Assembly: GCA_007134405.1 (NCBI GenBank)
Contig: SLKW01000229.1
Location: forward strand, 1-5,501
DNA length: 5,501 nt
Origin: Paracoccaceae bacterium
GTDB lineage: Bacteria; Pseudomonadota; Alphaproteobacteria; Rhodobacterales; Rhodobacteraceae
Direction of reading: 5' to 3'
A program made the position numbers and the translations under genes. Below, piece after piece: positions 4,960 to 5,501 of this stretch (position 1 is the first letter of the stretch; every line of letters starts with the position of its first letter). Below the pieces are notes generated by a model that worked only from the letters and a program-made list of their open reading frames with translations, searched no databases and had not been told where the DNA came from.

Positions 4960-5501
4960 ATGGACACGATTGTCGCCCAGGCAAGCGCGCGAGGCCGCGC
5001 CGGTGTCGCGGTAGTCCGAATCTCGGGCCCCGATGCGTGGCGCGCCTGCGAACGGATGGCGGGCGCCATTCCTCCGCCGCGCACCACGTCGCTGCGGCGA
5101 CTGCGCGATCGGCACGGAGAAACGCTTGACCACGCTCTGGTAGTGACCTTCGAAGAGGGGCGCAGCTTTACGGGCGAGAAGATCACGGAACTTCATTTGC
5201 ACGGGAGCGTGGCCGTGGTTTCGGCGGTGATGCGCGAGTTGGTGACCTTCGATGGCCTCCGCCCGGCGGAGCCAGGCGAGTTCACGCGGCGTGCCTTCGA
5301 GGCGGGCCGGCTGGATCTGACCGAAGTCGAAGGGCTGGGGGATCTGCTCGAGGCCGAGACCGACGCACAGCGCAAGCACGCGCAACGCATCATGGAAGGC
5401 AACTTGGCGCGGATGGTCGCGGATTGGCGCGCAGATCTCCTCCAGGCCCTGGCGATGAGCGAAGCCGCGATCGACTTTGCCGACGAGGACCTGCCGCCCG
5501 A
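4960..5501 (+). CDS. mnmE: tRNA uridine-5-carboxymethylaminomethyl modification GTPase MnmE (5' part)
   Basis: The first 180 codons, open to the window edge; the full protein is normally about 430-450 aa. MnmE (TrmE) acts with MnmG to modify the wobble uridine U34 of several tRNAs, using a methylene-tetrahydrofolate unit and GTP hydrolysis. Seen: the typical start [34 protein letters not shown] (70-83) and [20 protein letters not shown] (101-120), which belong to the N-terminal folate-binding domain (about 1-120). The start of the central helical domain follows, with [13 protein letters not shown] and [10 protein letters not shown] (168-177). The G domain and the C-terminal C-x-G-K motif lie outside the window. 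It starts 13 bp after rho, so the two are probably cotranscribed. In alphaproteobacteria mnmG, rsmG, parA and parB usually follow; that cannot be seen here. Confidence 0.95.
   Translation, partial: MDTIVAQASARGRAGVAVVRISGPDAWRACERMAGAIPPPRTTSLRRLRDRHGETLDHALVVTFEEGRSFTGEKITELHLHGSVAVVSAVMRELVTFDGLRPAEPGEFTRRAFEAGRLDLTEVEGLGDLLEAETDAQRKHAQRIMEGNLARMVADWRADLLQALAMSEAAIDFADEDLPP

Noticed and set aside
3564..5186. A 540-codon minus-strand open frame antisense to rho and mnmE
   Set aside because: Long antisense frames are common opposite GC-rich genes; rho is unmistakable on the plus strand and the antisense product shows no family motif.

Overview
The window looks like chromosomal core DNA of an alphaproteobacterium, most likely from the Rhodobacterales (Rhodobacter/Roseobacter group). 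This rests on the GC-rich coding sequence, the character of the proteins, and the gene order dnaQ-coaE-aroE-maf // hemJ-rho-mnmE, which flanks the replication origin in this class. Genus and species cannot be fixed by eye.

Left arm, minus strand, read right to left: maf, aroE, coaE and dnaQ form one compact operon. maf/aroE and aroE/coaE each overlap by the 4 nt ATGA, and coaE and dnaQ are 3 nt apart. Products are a Maf-type nucleotide pyrophosphatase, shikimate dehydrogenase, dephospho-CoA kinase and the DNA polymerase III epsilon (proofreading) subunit. Bases 1-45, downstream of dnaQ, hold nothing I can assign.

Centre, 2750-3095: 346 bp without a gene. Its right half is much more AT-rich than the rest (2901-3080 is 40% GC by hand count, and 3041-3080 only 25%). 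It carries one perfect DnaA box, one 8/9 box, several weaker boxes, a tandem 12-bp repeat, a 9-bp inverted repeat around a 79% AT stretch, and an ordered box / GGCCC / pyrimidine-rich / AT-rich module that resembles the basal unwinding system of well-studied origins. I read this as the chromosomal origin, oriC. It is the most interesting part of the window. I did not find a new multi-gene system.

Right arm, plus strand: hemJ (protoporphyrinogen IX oxidase, inner membrane), then 141 bp with a possible promoter, then rho (transcription termination factor), then 13 bp and the first 180 codons of mnmE (tRNA U34 modification GTPase), cut by the window edge.

All genes point away from the central region, so each would be transcribed in the same direction as its replication fork. 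The genes themselves are ordinary housekeeping genes with their catalytic motifs intact. No RNA genes, mobile elements, CRISPR arrays or broken genes were seen.
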